A stretch of DNA of 64,000 nt from Prorocentrum cordatum (Eukaryota; Sar; Dinophyceae; Prorocentrales; Prorocentraceae), in assembly GCA_963575745.1 (NCBI GenBank), contig CAUYUJ010016481.1, forward strand, positions 106,853-170,852, written 5' to 3'. This document shows positions 32,759 to 51,764 of the stretch, piece after piece; position 1 is the first letter of the stretch; each line of letters opens with the position of its first letter. Made by a program: the position numbers and the translations under genes. The notes under the pieces are model-generated. The model did no database searches. It was not told where the DNA came from and saw nothing but the letters and a program-made list of their open reading frames with translations.

Positions 32759-33499
32759 GGCAGCGCACGAACTCGAGCCCAGACGGGCTCGCAAACAAAA
32801 CTGGCTGTGCGATTGGCGGCCACAGTGGCGGTGCCTGGCAACACCCGTCGAGAGTGTCCTCCCCCAGACCATCGTCCTCCCTCCCCTTCCTGTATTCAGC
32901 CCCCCCTCCCCCCAAAAAAACAAACAGCTGCCTTCCTCCGTTCCCCCCACCTCTCCATGTGGCGCGCCCCTCCACGCGTCGAATTGTCCCCGCGGGCAGT
33001 GCCGTGACACTCTGAATCCTGGTCGCGATCGCCCCCCGCGCCCCCTCCGGACGCAGCGACAAGTCTTTGTCCTCTTACGAACCCGCGTTTGCACCGCTAG
33101 CAGAGCGAGCGATCAGTGAAAGCATGTCCGTCTGCCAGAGAAGAGGGGGAGAGGAGGAGGAGGGGGAGGGGGAAGATATGGAGGAGGAGGCGGATGAGGA
33201 GGGGAAGGAGGAGGAGGAGGAGGAGGAGGAGGATCGAGAACCTCGAGGAGGCGTAGGAGGTCGAGAAGGACGGGAAGAAAGACCTGAGTGGCTAATTACG
33301 CTTCCACCCGTCCCTCCTGGCATGTGAATGCGGGTGCGCAAGCACACTCCCGCGATCGCAGGTCGGGAGCGTTGGGAAGTGCAGCAACCAAATATCCTGG
33401 CGTCTCGGGCTGCGCGCGGACGCCGTACACTGGCTGCGCAGTGAAAACAAACTGGCTGGCTGGCTGCACTGGCTGGCTGACTGGCTGCACTGACTGAAC

Positions 33500-34138
33500 T
33501 CACTTGGACTCGACATCGGCGCGCTCGATGACTTCGAACACTTCAATCGGATCATCCGCGTCGGAGGTGGCGCTGTAGTCGGTCCAGCCGAAGGGCGCCC
33601 ACGTAGCGGGATCATTGACGTCGAACGCGTTCCAGACAGTTGGCGAGATCCACTTAGAGTCGTCCTTTCGCTGCCAACCGTACTGCACCCGCGCGTCCTC
33701 GTCATTTGCATCCCACGGCAGCTGGCCACCATGCTCGATGCTCTGCTTCGTGAGCTGCTTGTCGTACTGCTGGGTGAGCTGCACAATCTTGCTGAGCGAA
33801 TCGCACTGCGTTGCGGTCTTCCCCTCCGCGGTGCCCATCTTCACGCTGGAGTTGTCGAGCAAGAGGCCCTTGATCTTCTGCAGCTCCATTGTGACCAGGT
33901 CGATCCTCGAGTCGTGGTAGTGCAGGGTGAGCAAGTTGGCCGTTCGCTGCTCCTCTGAGCTGCCAGGGCTGAGCGCCACGTGCTTGGTGTGAGCGATGGC
34001 CTTGGTGACTTTCGCTTTCTGGGCGTGCATCGCCTTGATCGCCTCCGTGATCTTGATGGCCTGCGTTTCCATCTCGTCGGCAAAGCTGTTAGTCGTGATC
34101 AGAGCGATCTCGCCACTCATGATCGATGATGATGCCAT
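33500..34138 (-). CDS. Intronless ORF of unknown function, copy 2
   Basis: This is the same 212-codon frame as 12,085-12,723, with an ATG at 34,138 and a TGA stop. It differs by Thr to Ala and Gly to Asp in the acidic C-terminal third, and by one silent Lys codon. The upstream spliced-leader-like word is preserved at 34,213-34,223. Staying open in both copies is mild support for it being real. Confidence 0.6.
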   Translation of the reverse strand: MASSSIMSGEIALITTNSFADEMETQAIKITEAIKAMHAQKAKVTKAIAHTKHVALSPGSSEEQRTANLLTLHYHDSRIDLVTMELQKIKGLLLDNSSVKMGTAEGKTATQCDSLSKIVQLTQQYDKQLTKQSIEHGGQLPWDANDEDARVQYGWQRKDDSKWISPTVWNAFDVNDPATWAPFGWTDYSATSDADDPIEVFEVIERADVESK

Positions 34139-35018
34139 GGCTGGTACACTGCACTGGCGTCGGTAACCTCCTGGGGAGTAGGTCGCGATTGCTGGCACAG
34201 TTGAACCGAGGGAAATGGCTACGTATGAATACGAGAGCCTATGTGTCTGCGTCGTTGCTTTAGCCGTAGTTTCCTTAGTAGCCTCGTGCCCCGTGACCCT
34301 GACCGTTGTTTCCAGGAAGGAGGGGGGCGAGGAGGAGGAGGAGGGGGAGAAAGAGGGGGAGGAATGGGGAGGAGGAGGACAATATGGGGGGATGCGGGAC
34401 GATCTGGAAGGATTACCTGAACGGGTTCCTTGGAAGGAATATTTGGTGGTGAGCTCTCTCCACAGCGTTGCGCCCTCATTCTAGACCTAACTGCCACTGC
34501 TATGCCACAGTACCAGAAGACCCCGAAGCCAACGCCCCGACTGGCCCAGAAGGGCACCGCACGGCCCCAGGACTCAGGAGGTGACAAGCTGTTTAGGGGT
34601 GTCCCCCCCACGCGTGCCAGAAGCGTTATTCAATGCACCGCGTGCCTCGCACTTGTGCGCCCAACGTGCAACCCCATATCCTGTGTCATATCCCCCCTTG
34701 AACGCATATGCTTTCTTTGCACTAGTGACCCTTGTCCTACTTAACTAAAGTCACTCACCCCGTACTGCCTCGTGTTCGCGCCGTTTGTGGCAAATTATAT
34801 ATCCGAGCTGAGCACATGACCCGAATGTATTCTGGAACCAGATATAATTTGGTCCGATGCTGGAACCAAATACTTTTGTCCTATCCTGGGCCCTGAACTA
34901 GACTCATGGCATCGTTGTTTGCCTCCACGAGCTCTGCCACAGCGACCGTCATCGAGCCTCGCTGCAAACAGTGAGCACCAGTGAGCCTGGCATCGCTGTC
35001 ACACTAGGGCACTGCGCG

Positions 35019-35142
35019 TGCTCATCGAACGCTCGCTGGAAACAATGAGCCTCGATGAGCGATCATCGAACGCTCACTGGAAACAGTGAGCTTCGATGAC
35101 CGCTCGTCGAACGCTCGCTGGAACCAGTGAGCCTCGATGAGC
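35019..35142. repeat. Three tandem foldback units, copy 2
   Basis: Copy-2 equivalent of 13,604-13,727, with the same stems and loops. Confidence 0.8.
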
Positions 35143-35647
35143 TTCGCTGCTAGTCAGTTCGCCAGGCTAACTTGAAACTGAAATGCGCGTGCATTTCAGT
35201 GGCAAAGCGCGCACGGATCTGCGCAACGAGCAGTACCATGAGCTTTCATTGCGAGCGCCTAACAGACAGACAGACACACACACAACCATCGCTCGCTAGC
35301 GATCACTGCGACAGACAGACAGACACATAACCATGAATACATACGAACGTACACACATACATATGTATGCATACCTATAGGTGTACCTATACCTGTACAT
35401 GTAAACATGTATGTATGTGTATGTGGTACACACATACGTACACACGCATGCAATATACATGTGCATGTGCACATATGAGCTTACACACCACCATACATGT
35501 ATACCTATCTACACATACACATACAAATGTATTGCACATAGTGCCCAGTCATGATCACATCAATTTCGAGCAGTGCCCAGATCCGTATGACGCCCCTCAA
35601 GCGGCGGAGACTCACACGTGCAGGAATATGATCCCCCCTGCAACCAT

Positions 35648-41272
<5,625 letters not shown>

Positions 41273-41609
41273 GGTGGAATAGACCAGCGCACCGAGGGTA
41301 GAATCGAGAATCTGCTCGGCGGCCCCGCCTGGAGCCAAAACAACTCGAACACACCGCCACTGAAGTTGGCCAGGGGTAGTTTTTGAGCGTGTTCAGTGAC
41401 TGTGTTGCAGTATTATGCGTGCGGGGTTCACGCCACAGTGATACAAATACGTGCACGTGTGCCGCATTCACCAAACAGTACAATCCTAATTGCGTGTGCT
41501 GGGGCATAGCCAGGCCATGCAATTGATAACACATGAGCGCTTATTTAAACGGATTCACACACAATTAGCCACCAGGTTTGAACATATATTTTACATATAA
41601 AAGCTAAGC

Positions 41610-41751
41610 GACAAACGTTTGCCAAACGTTTGTCAAACGTTTGCCAAACGTTTGTCTCGAACGACAAACGTTTGTCAAAAACGACAAACGTTTGTCATGT
41701 GTGACAAACGTTTGACAAACGTTTGACAAACGTTTGACAAACGTTTGTCAC
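41610..41751. repeat. Intergenic array of ten AAACGTTT palindromes, copy 2
   Basis: Same ten units as 20,220-20,361 without a change in unit number. This contrasts with the fast-changing TC tract. Confidence 0.9.
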
Positions 41752-42558
41752 AGTGTTCTGCACATGCAAATGTGATGCACATACGTGGTGATTAATTGTT
41801 CACATAGCTGAGTTTTAGACATTTGAATTCTGAACATTTGCGACACATGTGCACGCACATGTACGCATGCACAACCCACATAACGCATTGCGCAGGTATC
41901 GCCCATGCGTGAAACTATGCTTGCACGTGTTGATCTGACTGGGCGATCCCTCCGTATATATTGTTTTATTCGGCGATCGTTAGTGAGATGCCCGAGCTCC
42001 TATAGTAAATTGACGCCCGCCGTTTGTATTGTGCTCGATGCCTCACCTGAACCTTAGATTAATTCCCCCTCTCGATCCGCGACAGCATATGTTATGCATT
42101 ACGATTTACGGCACGTGGACACCTGGTGACCCGACCACCCAAAATTGCAATATGGCGCCACCTTGTCTCATGGTTGGCGCGTTGACATTAGACTTTCTGG
42201 CCCCGCGGGCGTCCACTGGCGATAAGGAGGATTGCGAGGAAGATCAGGGGAGACTGACCAATGTATGGGAGACGATGATGAGCACGGAAAAGGAACGTTG
42301 AAATAATTGCGATGCCACCGCGTTTTGGAACGAGAGTTCTCTAGAGGGGGTGATGGGGGGGGGTGGCATGACCAGGATTCACGGGTTACCAAACCGATCG
42401 ACGTCACCTTGCTCTCCGTATCTCCTGCAGTCGGGGCGCTGACCTAAGGAACCCTAAATCAGGAACGGGAGCCCCTTTCCCACGCGGTAAACTTCGGCGT
42501 TCAATCGAAAGCTTATTGACAACCTGAAGGAGGATGTGACGCACTCGAGGGACACCAA

Positions 42559-45500
42559 TCACCCCCCCAACGAAATGTGTTCCGTATTCAACGCCCCGAC
42601 TGTCATGTCCAAAAGAAATCTGAAACGCGTATTTCCTCGACCCTGGGGCCAGCAAGGTGCACATCGGAGATCCTGGCTCAGTTCGACGATCCTGAGACTT
42701 GTTCGACATCGGCCGATGAGTCCGAGCGCATCGTGGTACACGCCACATCCATATCGAGAGCGCTCCTGCTCTTCAGGCATAGCATGTTCAGACTCTGAGA
42801 GTCGCATAAGTACCTGCAAAAAAGAAACCAAACGTGCACATTACAGACAACTCGCAATCGAATCGCAGTGCCTGTCGATCCTGCAGCGTGCATCCCTGTG
42901 CAGCCCCCAGTCGCGACACATAGCATGCCACGTCGCTGCAAAGACGCTGACATCACATATAATGTACACTCGAAAACTGCGACAGCTAGATCAATCCCGA
43001 TCGGCTGCCAACATCTGGGCACGGAGCAGCACAGTGGAGCTCTTGCTCAGCTTCTTAGAGCAAGACCGCTTCATTATGCTCATGAGAAGCTCAGCGTGCT
43101 TCGGGGTATGCGACGCGCTGCACTCTACGAAAAGACGGCGCTTCTGCTCATCATCGAAAAACAGAGAGTAACTCTTGTGAGTCCCGTACACAGCAACGAT
43201 GTCACCCATGATCGGGTGCTTCCAGCTCCTGACCAGGGGCTCGCTGTCCACGGCACCAGTCTCCTCGATCAACGTCTTGGAGGTGGCTTCCTTGGGCGTC
43301 TTCTGGATGGTGACCTTCTCAGTGGGCGTCTTCTGGATGGTGGCCTTCTGCTTGAGCGTCTTCTGGATGACGGCCTTCTCCTTCCTCGTCATCTGGATGG
43401 TGACCTTCTCCTTCTGGATGGTGGCCGTCTCCTTCTGGGTGGTGGTCTTCTCCTTCTTCAGCTGCTGGACGGCGGCCTCTCAGCAACAGCGGCGGGTTGG
43501 GGGCGAGGCGCCGCGGCTGCTTCCTTCTATTCGCCCCCCCCCCTCCTCAATATCCTCCTCAGCATCATCACCACCATCATCATAATCATCGTCAGCATCA
43601 TCATCACCATCATCAGTATCATCGTCATCATCATCATCATCATCATCATCTTCATAATCACCACCACACTCAGCATTATCAGTCTCATCATCACCGCCCT
43701 CCCCACCTCTGCTATCCCATTACTGGTCTGCATCTTCGGTCGAATCTGAAGCGGCCTCCGAATGAGCTGGGGTCCCACGGGCGCAACTAACCCAATCTGG
43801 AGCGCCCGTCGGCCAATCCAATCAGTCAATGCACACATCAGCTCGCCACCCTACGCTTTCCGAACGAACCAGCAGCACACTTGAGCTGGGCCCACGACCG
43901 AACAAGCAGACACAGATAACCACAACATCCCATTTCACAGAACATGCCCCGCGCCTTCCTCGTCGGCATCTGGTCGGCCATCTTGGCCATGGCAAGTAGA
44001 CGGGACGGGTCCTTGGCGCCGTCCTTGGGCGGCGTGGTGTCGTCATCATGCACGTTCCCCTTCGCGGCGCGCTTGACCGCGGCGGGGGTCTCCATGAGCC
44101 ACTGGCAGACGTCCTGGCGCGGTGGCGGGAGGGGGCCCCGTCTGACGGGAGGTTGCTTCATCCTCACTCTCCCCCTGGCTCCTCAGCCCTCTTGCCTCCC
44201 TCGGTCACTGCCCCTATCCCCCCTCCTTTTTCCCTAGTCAGTCCATCATCTTATGCCAACGTCGCTCTTCGTATTCTTCCCCCGGTTCCTCCGCCCCTCG
44301 TCATATGTCCGCCCTCTCACTCTGCCAGTCAGGCGCACATCTTCAAGCCTCCATTCGACGCAGTCCAGGGCCACAGTGATTCGGACAACCTCAGAAATTT
44401 GATGCGTAAGCACGTCATCATTCCGAAATGCAGCTGCCCTGACAACTTAAAACCGAGTACGGTTACACATGGTGGTGAACGGGTTGGAGATGATGACGAT
44501 GATGATGATGCTGATGGTGATGGTGATGATGCGGATGATGATTATAGAGGTGATGTTAGTGATGTTGGTGATGATGGTGACGATGATGATGATGTGAAAT
44601 TCACAAGCACAGCATGAGGCTTGACTTCCCGTCAACGTGCACTCCGTCCACTGCGAGTGCATTGCGTTGGCTTCCCACGAATAAGAAAATGAATTAAAGT
44701 TCCACCAGCGCAGCCAGAGCGGGTGCCATGAGGATTTGAACCACCACCCGCCCTCCTCCATCTCATAGCGCTGGGGTGCTTGGTTAGAAGTGATGACGCT
44801 GCCCGACCGCAGTGGTGGAACTTTTGGCAACTGCGTGTACAGGCAGAGCTTCAGTCCCCGAAGCGATCAAATTTCAGCCAGAAAGCCAAGTTCTTCATCT
44901 CATGATCGCCGAGCTCGGATATCTCGGCCGTTGCTCCACCCTGCGTCAACATCGATGGTTGCTGGCGCTGCTGCTCTGGCTTCTTCGGGATCTTCGGCTC
45001 GTGGTTCTTCGGCTGGTTCGGCTGCGGCGTGCACGATGGCGCAGTCATGTGCTCTGGGCCCTTCGACTGGTCCTCCAGCGGCTTCGGGCTGTCGGCCGAC
45101 GGCTCCTCGAGGTGCGGCGCGAGCTTCGTCTCCTGCTCTGCGTCACTCTGGCCGCTGCTCTCCTGCCCCGCCTCGAGACTTGGTGGCTCTGGCTGCTCCA
45201 CGGGGGGCTGCGTGTCCGAGCCCATGTCGCCACGCGGAGTCTGGCCCCTGGCCCAGGCCCCGACCTCGAGGGGCGGGGGTTCCGGACTGCTGGCGGCCTG
45301 GGCTGGCTGGGTGCCAACTATGAAGCCAAGCTGGCGCGCCATGATCCGCTCGGCTGGCGATGGGCAAAGCTCCGCCCAAGGCATGTCGGGCCGCGAACTC
45401 TCGCGCTTCGCCTGACGCCGAGCGTACTCCATGGCCCAGTCCTCTGCCGTGCTGCATGGTGCTGGCGCCCATCTCGGCTGAAGATCGGACTGCGCATCAT

Positions 45501-48500
45501 CGGCTGGCTTCTGGCTGACCTGCTCGGGCGGGCTCGTCTTCTCCCTCAGGCGCCGTCTCTTCGGGGTAGCCGACGCGCCCTAGTGTTCGACAAAGATCGG
45601 CCGAGGGGGATGTCGAAGATGAGGAGCACGAGTAGGGGAAGGGGCAGGAGTTTTGAAGGCGAGGAGGGGAGGGGTAATCACAGGCGGAGGGAGAAAAATG
45701 AAGAGGGAGGGTGGTACAGGCCATCGGTTGCGGTGCCGCTCCTCCGAAGAAATGGTCTCGCACGATCCGCTGGCACGCGCGGGGCAACTGCCATCGGTCT
45801 CGAACGATCCGCTGTTCTCGACGGGGCGACTGGAAGCTGGCATCGCAGACTCCTGGGCCTGGTTGGAGGGGTCTGTCATATAGAGGCCGCGAATGATCTC
45901 GGCGCACTTCTTAACGAACTGAATCGGAAACTCTGGCATATACGCGCCTCTGATCTCAGGCGCAGCTTGGAACTCGTCACCCGATGGTTTTGCCTCGGAG
46001 GACAACAGAAAAAAACACAGCGGCACGTTTGCAATGGGGGGTGCAACGGGAGCGCGGGCACCCATGTAGGGTTCGACGGGGGGGGGGGGGGCTGCATTGG
46101 ATGTGCCTCTGAGTATTTCTGTTCTCCCCAGCGGCCTTCTCCAGACCCCTGAACGCCGCGTCATCAGAAATGATGTGAATCTCCCCGAGGGCATCGCCTC
46201 CAAAAGCACCGAGGCACGTGAAACTCGTGACGTTGGCAACCAGGGTCCGCAGGCAATGCGCTGGCTTGTGCACCCACATGATCGAGGGCATCGGGTGCAC
46301 CCACGCTTGATGCACCTGAAACCGAACATCGAAAACCATCTTCAGTGTTCCGAAGTTCCACGTCCACCTCCGCCTCCTGCAGGAGGCGGAGGTGGACGTG
46401 GAAATTAGGGGGAATGGAGGTGGAGGTGGACGCGGAGGTGGCCGTGGCTGCATGGAGAATGGGGGAACGGAAGAACATGTTCTTCCCTTCCCCCATTATC
46501 CCCCCTCCTCGTTCATGTCGCCCTGGGCGGGCATGGAGTTTAAATCGCAGGCACCCCCCGAAGCCAGCAAATGGTCCCGACGATGGTGCACCGCTCGACC
46601 TGGAGGTTCGCGTCGTGTATGAGCTGCTGGCTGGCGCCCCCCCCCATGGGTTGTCCTTCGTCCTCGACTGCGCGGCCGAGTCCGAGGGGGGCCACGTCGC
46701 AGTCAAGGGCGTAAAGAACACCGTGCCCCCCTGCTGGGCGCGAAGGCTCAGCTCGAGGAGGTGAGCGAAGCCCTCGTCCGTCAATGCGTCGTGCTGGCGA
46801 CCGTAGAGGTCGTTGTAGGGTCTGCTCGGGCCGATCATGCTGCACTCCTCGGAGATGGCCGTGGACCCAATCACCTCCAGGCACACCAGGTCGCGCCGCT
46901 CGGGCAGGAGCGCGGCCAGGAACGGGGCGCACGCCTGGAGGATGAAGAGGAGGAGCTTGTCCTTGCTCGCCTTCAGCAGCGCCCAGCGCTCGGGGGAGAA
47001 AATCTGCTCGGCAACCTCATCCAGACCACGCTCGTCGGCCTGATGACGATCGGCGGACATGCAGGCACCAGCAAGGGCCTGCAGGGCCTTGGAGGGCGCC
47101 GCCTGGCGCCTGACCAGGGCTCCGCCTGGCAAGAAGAGCCAAATGTGCTCTACGGAATGTCTACGTCGTTCGGTGGCAACTCACGGGGGCCCCCCATGCC
47201 ATCTTGTCGGCTCGTGCGAATCGGCGCCAGTCAGCACTAGTCGACGCTAAATCGACGCTACTCGAGGCTAACCGACGCAACATCGGAGCTATCCCATCGA
47301 CTCCCAGACGCTACTCGACGCTATAGCACCTGGCTCCCATGATTTGTGGCCGAACTATCGGGGCCCGCCGCCCGTTGCCAGCCCGCCTCTTATTTCCCTG
47401 ACCCCGATCTACCCTGCCGAAACCAGCCCCTCCAAGAGACCACATGGGGCCTAGGCCGCAACAGGGCCACCCGAAGGCCATCGGGGGGACAACGAGGGCG
47501 CCCCCGACCCCGTTCAAACACCCAGCGCGCCCCCTATTCCTACGCTTCCAGTCGCGAAATTGAAAAGGTGGAGGGGGCAGAGGGCGGGGGAATACGAGGT
47601 GGTTGGCGAGAACATAACATACTCGGACAGGGACAACCGAGGGTGAAAAAGGGAGGCGATGGGAAAGACTGCGATTGAGGAGGAGGAGGGGGAGGAGGAG
47701 GAGGAGGAGGAGGAGGGGGAGGAGGAGAAGGACAAGGAGGAGGGGGAGGATAATGAGGGCGATGGAGGGGAGGATGGGGGAAGGTCGACGGAGCCCCCCG
47801 TGGCCGCGACAGTCCTGGAGGTCGTTCTTCGGCACGCCAAGCTGGTTGAGCTTCTGCTCGAAATCATCGCTGGAGTCCTCGGGCCATTTCGGTGGGGGTG
47901 CATGATTCCCCCCCGTCAGTATCCAGCATCATGGACATCTTCGCCAACATCATCGTCGTCACCGAAAAGCAAAACACTCGTTATCAACATCAATGCCAGC
48001 ATCACCATCATCATCATCATCAGCATCATCATCATCATCATCATAATCATCATCATCACGGTTATCACCACCATCGTCGTCATCATACCCATCATCCTTA
48101 TCACCAGCATCAACATCATCGTCAGCCTCAGCATTACCCTCGCAGTCCTCCTCATCATCATCAGCAGCATCACCATCGCCCTCGTCGTTGTCCTGTTCCT
48201 CCTTCTCATCATGATCAGCATCATCATCATTACCACACCCATCATCATCAACACCATCAGCATCATCATCATCACCATGGCCAGTATAACATTTAGCACC
48301 ATCAGCACCAGCATCATTACCCTGAGCATCATTATCACCATCACCGTCCTCATCATAACCATCCTATGCATCACCGTCGCCAGCACCGTCATCATCTTAA
48401 TCATGTTCATCAGACTCATCATCAGCACCCCCTTCTCCGTCACCATCCTCAACACCACCATCATTAGCACTGCCACCTCACCCCCACCCCCACCACCAGC

Positions 48501-51342
48501 ATCATCATGACCACCACCATCCTCCTCCTCCTCATCCTCCCCTCATTACCTCATCAGCATCAACATCACCATCATCATCACCACCGTCATCCTTCTGACC
48601 CTCATCACCATTCTGACCCTCCGCATGCCGTCTGCTCCTCTTCCTACCCTCCGTGCTCCCGTACTTTTCCATCCCTACTCCCCCTCTCTCCATCCAGCCT
48701 GAGCCCTCGTCTCCTTTCCTGGCTCGTTGGAGAACGGAGCAAGGCGATCCTCGTCCTCCACGGAGTCGTGGGCCATGGCGTCGTCCTCCACGGAGTCGCG
48801 GGCCATGTCGTCGTCGGGGGCGGCCGCCGTCTCGAGGGCCGCGATCGGCACCTCGTGGTGAGGAGGCGCGACCATCATCATCATCATCATCATCAGCATC
48901 ATCCTCATCATCATCAGCATCATCATCAGCATCATCCTCATCATCAGCCTTATCATCATCACCATCAACTGCACCATCATCGTTATCATCATCAGCATCG
49001 TCATCATCACCATCACTACCACATACGCCATCATACTCATCAACATCATCAGCACCACCAGCATCAACAGCATCATCATGTGCATGCGCATGGTCATTAT
49101 CAGCATATTCAGCATCACCCCCTCCATCCTCCATCATCAGCATCACCATCGTCATCACCATCATCATCATCATCATCATCAGCATCATCATCAGTAGCAT
49201 CACCATCATCATCACCCTCATCAGCACCATCAGCGTCATCATCATTGCCATCATCATCACCATCATTCCAATCATCAACATCATCATCATCGTCTTCGTC
49301 ATCGCCATCACCATCGCCATCAGGGTAGGGGAGTGAAGGGTTGACGCCCGAGCTACTGGGTCGAAGCGACATCGGCGGGTCGATGCCCCCGCCGACGACG
49401 CCCTCGATGACGGCGGCCTCGGGGAGGGCAACGGGGGCGGCTCTTGGGAAGCCATCGGGGGCGCGGCGACGGTCGGCGGGCGCCCCATGAGGTGCAAGAA
49501 ATAGTTGATGGAGCTCACCTCTTTGTCATTGCAGGTCGCCAGGGCCTATGGGGCGCGCGGGTAGATTAGGGGCCTGCCAAGCTATCGGACCATGCGTTCC
49601 CCGATTCGGTTTGGAAAGTCTTCGGGGAACACGTGGGCATCTTGAAAGTCATCTTGGCCGCCTGGAGGCCATTGGGGGCCCGTGGGGGCTCGTGGGCCGT
49701 CTTGGGGGCTCGTGGGCCGTCTTGGAGGCCATCTTGAGCGTCTTGGAGGCCTCTTGGGCCGTCTCGGGTGCCTCTGGGGGCCGTCGTGGGCCTCTCGGGC
49801 GATCTTTGGGTGCGCTTGAATCGTCTGGGGCCGTCGGAAGGCAGGAAAAAAAACAAATGCCACGAGCCTTCAAACACGAATGGGAAATCAGTCATTTTGA
49901 CATTTTCGGCCCTTCGGAGGACGCCCAGCCGCAGTAGGAGGGGGGGGGGGAGGAGGAGGGGGGGGAGGAGGAGGAAGAGGAGGATCGAGGAGTTGGAAGA
50001 GGAGGAGGAAGAGGAGGATGGGGAGGAAAAGCCGGAGGTGACAATACCTCCTCATCAAAATCCCCCTGATGTGAAATCCCCCTCCTCGCGGCGACCTGGC
50101 GCAGCCGCGTCTGGCAGTCTCGGAGGCGCCGCAAGTGTTTGAGAATCACGCCGATCTTGTCGGCGAGACTGGCGGCCTTGTCCAAGGCTGAGGCCGTGGA
50201 CTTCTCCGACGTGCACTTGGGGTACCTGGGGGGCACCAGTGGAAGCAGCAGAGGGAGACCATGACGATCATTATCGCCATCATCATCACCACCGTCATCA
50301 TCACCCGCATCATCATTAGCATCATCATAATCATCATCAGCACCATCGCAGTCATTATCATCACTATGATCATTATTATCATCAGTATCGTTATCGTCAT
50401 CGTCGTCATCAGATTCGTCACCATCGTCACCAGCCGCATCAGCATCGTCACCATAATCATCATCACCACCATCACCATCACCACCACCATCATCACCGCC
50501 ATCACCATCGTCATCAGCATCATCGGACTCATCATGCTCATCACCATCAGCATCATTATCATCACAATCCTCCTCATCATCAGCATCATCAGCATCATCA
50601 TCCTCGTTGTCATCCTGGCCCTCCGCATTTTCTTTATCATTCTGGCCCTCTTCCTGCCCCCTCCTTCTTCCATTCTCCCTCACCTCCCGCCTCTCAATCC
50701 CACCCTCCTCGCTTCCTCTCCTCCATCCCTTCATCGCCGTGTCCAGTCCCCCTCTGACGCCACCACTCCCGCCCGCCAACCCCGAAGGCGCTTTCTACGC
50801 CCAAAGGCACGCAACGATGGCGGCGTGGCAAGCCGTCCGCAGCACAGAGAAGGTCGCGTCGACCTCTGGGATGTTGGTCAGCAGGACCTCCAACTGTCGC
50901 TCGATCTTTCCATTATCCTCATCCTCCATATCATCCACCTCGTCATTATCCTAGGTTCCCTCCTCATCGTCACCATCCTCCTGTATTACCTCCTCCTCCT
51001 CCTTCTCCTCCTCGCCCCCCTCCTCCTCCTCCTCATCCTCCTCCTTTTTCTAATCCTCGCATTCCTTCTCCTTTTCCTCCTCCTCATCCCCCTCCTCCTT
51101 CTCCTCCTTCACCTCCCCCCCTCCGCCCCGCATTTCTGCGCTCCAGCCACCAGCTCCGACACGTGGTGCAACGATCGAGCGTGCACCGCGCAGTCCCGCC
51201 CCAAGAACTCGCAGTGGCCCAACGCGAAACTCTTCTTCGAGCCGACCTCCTCCACGCGCGCAACAAATGATCGGGAGAGGTCGGCGGCATTCACGGCCGG
51301 GGCGGGGCGACGCACGGGGGGGGCACTCATGGTGCCAGACAT
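42559..51342 (-). CDS. Gene 2, copy 2: dinoflagellate-expanded family with methyltransferase-like core (function unknown)
   Basis: The 3' exons on the minus strand are about 47,903-47,820, 47,127-46,555, from 46,315, from 45,993, from 45,579, 44,113-43,955, 43,476-42,997 and 42,813-42,559. They are open here where copy 1 is broken. The core reads CLEVIGSTAISEECSMIG, then HDALTDEGFAHLLEL, GGTVFFTPLTATW, HPMPSIMWVHKPAH and LGAFGGDALGE. I know this order from a large dinoflagellate family. Its usual P-x-C-x-x-W and E(Q/N)P motifs recall the PC and ENV motifs of cytosine-5 methyltransferases, but here they read PLTATW and VHP, so activity is unlikely. The exon from 43,476 has an imperfect repeat of about 11 residues (KATIQKTPTEK). 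Candidate 5' exons: 51,342-51,113 (ATG, MSGTMSAPPV), about 50,950-50,810, about 50,207-50,098, about 49,527-49,362 and about 48,859-48,725. Joins among the middle three keep phase; the joins at each end are unresolved. Confidence 0.5.
46356..46403. repeat. Perfect 48-bp palindrome in intron of gene 2, copy 2
   Basis: Identical to 25,029-25,076. Confidence 0.95.
47990..48600. repeat. (CAT)n tract in gene 2 intron
   Basis: About 600 bp of imperfect CAT/ATC triplets on the plus strand. This is the complete version of the tract truncated by the gap in copy 1. The open frames on both strands (poly-His, poly-Ile, poly-Met) are triplet shadows. Confidence 0.95.
48872..49325. repeat. (CAT)n tract in gene 2 intron
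   Basis: Imperfect CAT triplets between the exons at about 49,527-49,362 and 48,859-48,725; same polarity as the neighbouring intronic tracts. Confidence 0.95.
49625..49815. repeat. GC-rich minisatellite, unit about 21 bp
   Basis: Words such as GGGGGCTCGTGGGCCGTCTT and CTTGGAGGCC recur about every 21 bp. Minus-strand frames give PKTAHEPPRAP-type repeats that I regard as repeat translations. Confidence 0.75.
49930..50045. repeat. GGA purine tract
   Basis: GGAGGAGG-rich purine run on the plus strand between two exons of gene 2. Confidence 0.85.
50258..50620. repeat. (CAT)n tract in gene 2 intron
   Basis: Imperfect CAT tract between the exons at about 50,950-50,810 and 50,207-50,098. Confidence 0.95.
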
Positions 51343-51404
51343 GCTGGAACACAGCCAAATAGGCTGCGTGTGCGCGCGTTGCAATGGTGGTAAAAGTGCA
51401 TAGG

Positions 51405-51488
51405 GGAAGGAGTGGGAGCCAGAATCAGAAGCATGCTCAACCCTGATCAGGGGTGACCATACTTCTGATTCTGGCCCCCACTCCTTCT
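51405..51488. repeat. Near-perfect 27-bp inverted repeat upstream of the gene 2 ATG
   Basis: The arms 51,405-51,431 and 51,462-51,488 pair at 25 of 27 positions. The loop contains a smaller palindrome, CCCTGATCAGGG. The structure lies 63-146 bp upstream (sense) of the candidate ATG at 51,342, so it could be in the 5' UTR or promoter, or be a small foldback insertion. Confidence 0.8.
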
Positions 51489-51764
51489 GGCGATAGCGGG
51501 AGTGGAACTCCGAGAGCGGGGATGGGAGAAGAGAGCAATGCGCACTGTAAACGGAGTTTAGAATGAAGTGGGGCAATGGAGGTTGGGGTAGCATATGGAG
51601 CATGAGTGGACGCACCATTGGGTGCAGGAGTAGCGGGGGGGAGCGGGGGTAAGATAATAAGAGCAGCTAGGAACATACTTGTCGTGCTCACTCACTCCTA
51701 GATTCCTCGTTCTCCCCCTCCTCCCTGTTTCCACTCCTCCCCTCACCCCTCCATCTGCGTCGCC

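Noticed and set aside
48507-49518. Long His-, Asp- and Met-rich frames on both strands
   Set aside because: They are triplet-repeat shadows. Only the short exons embedded at about 48,859-48,725 and 49,527-49,362 look coding.
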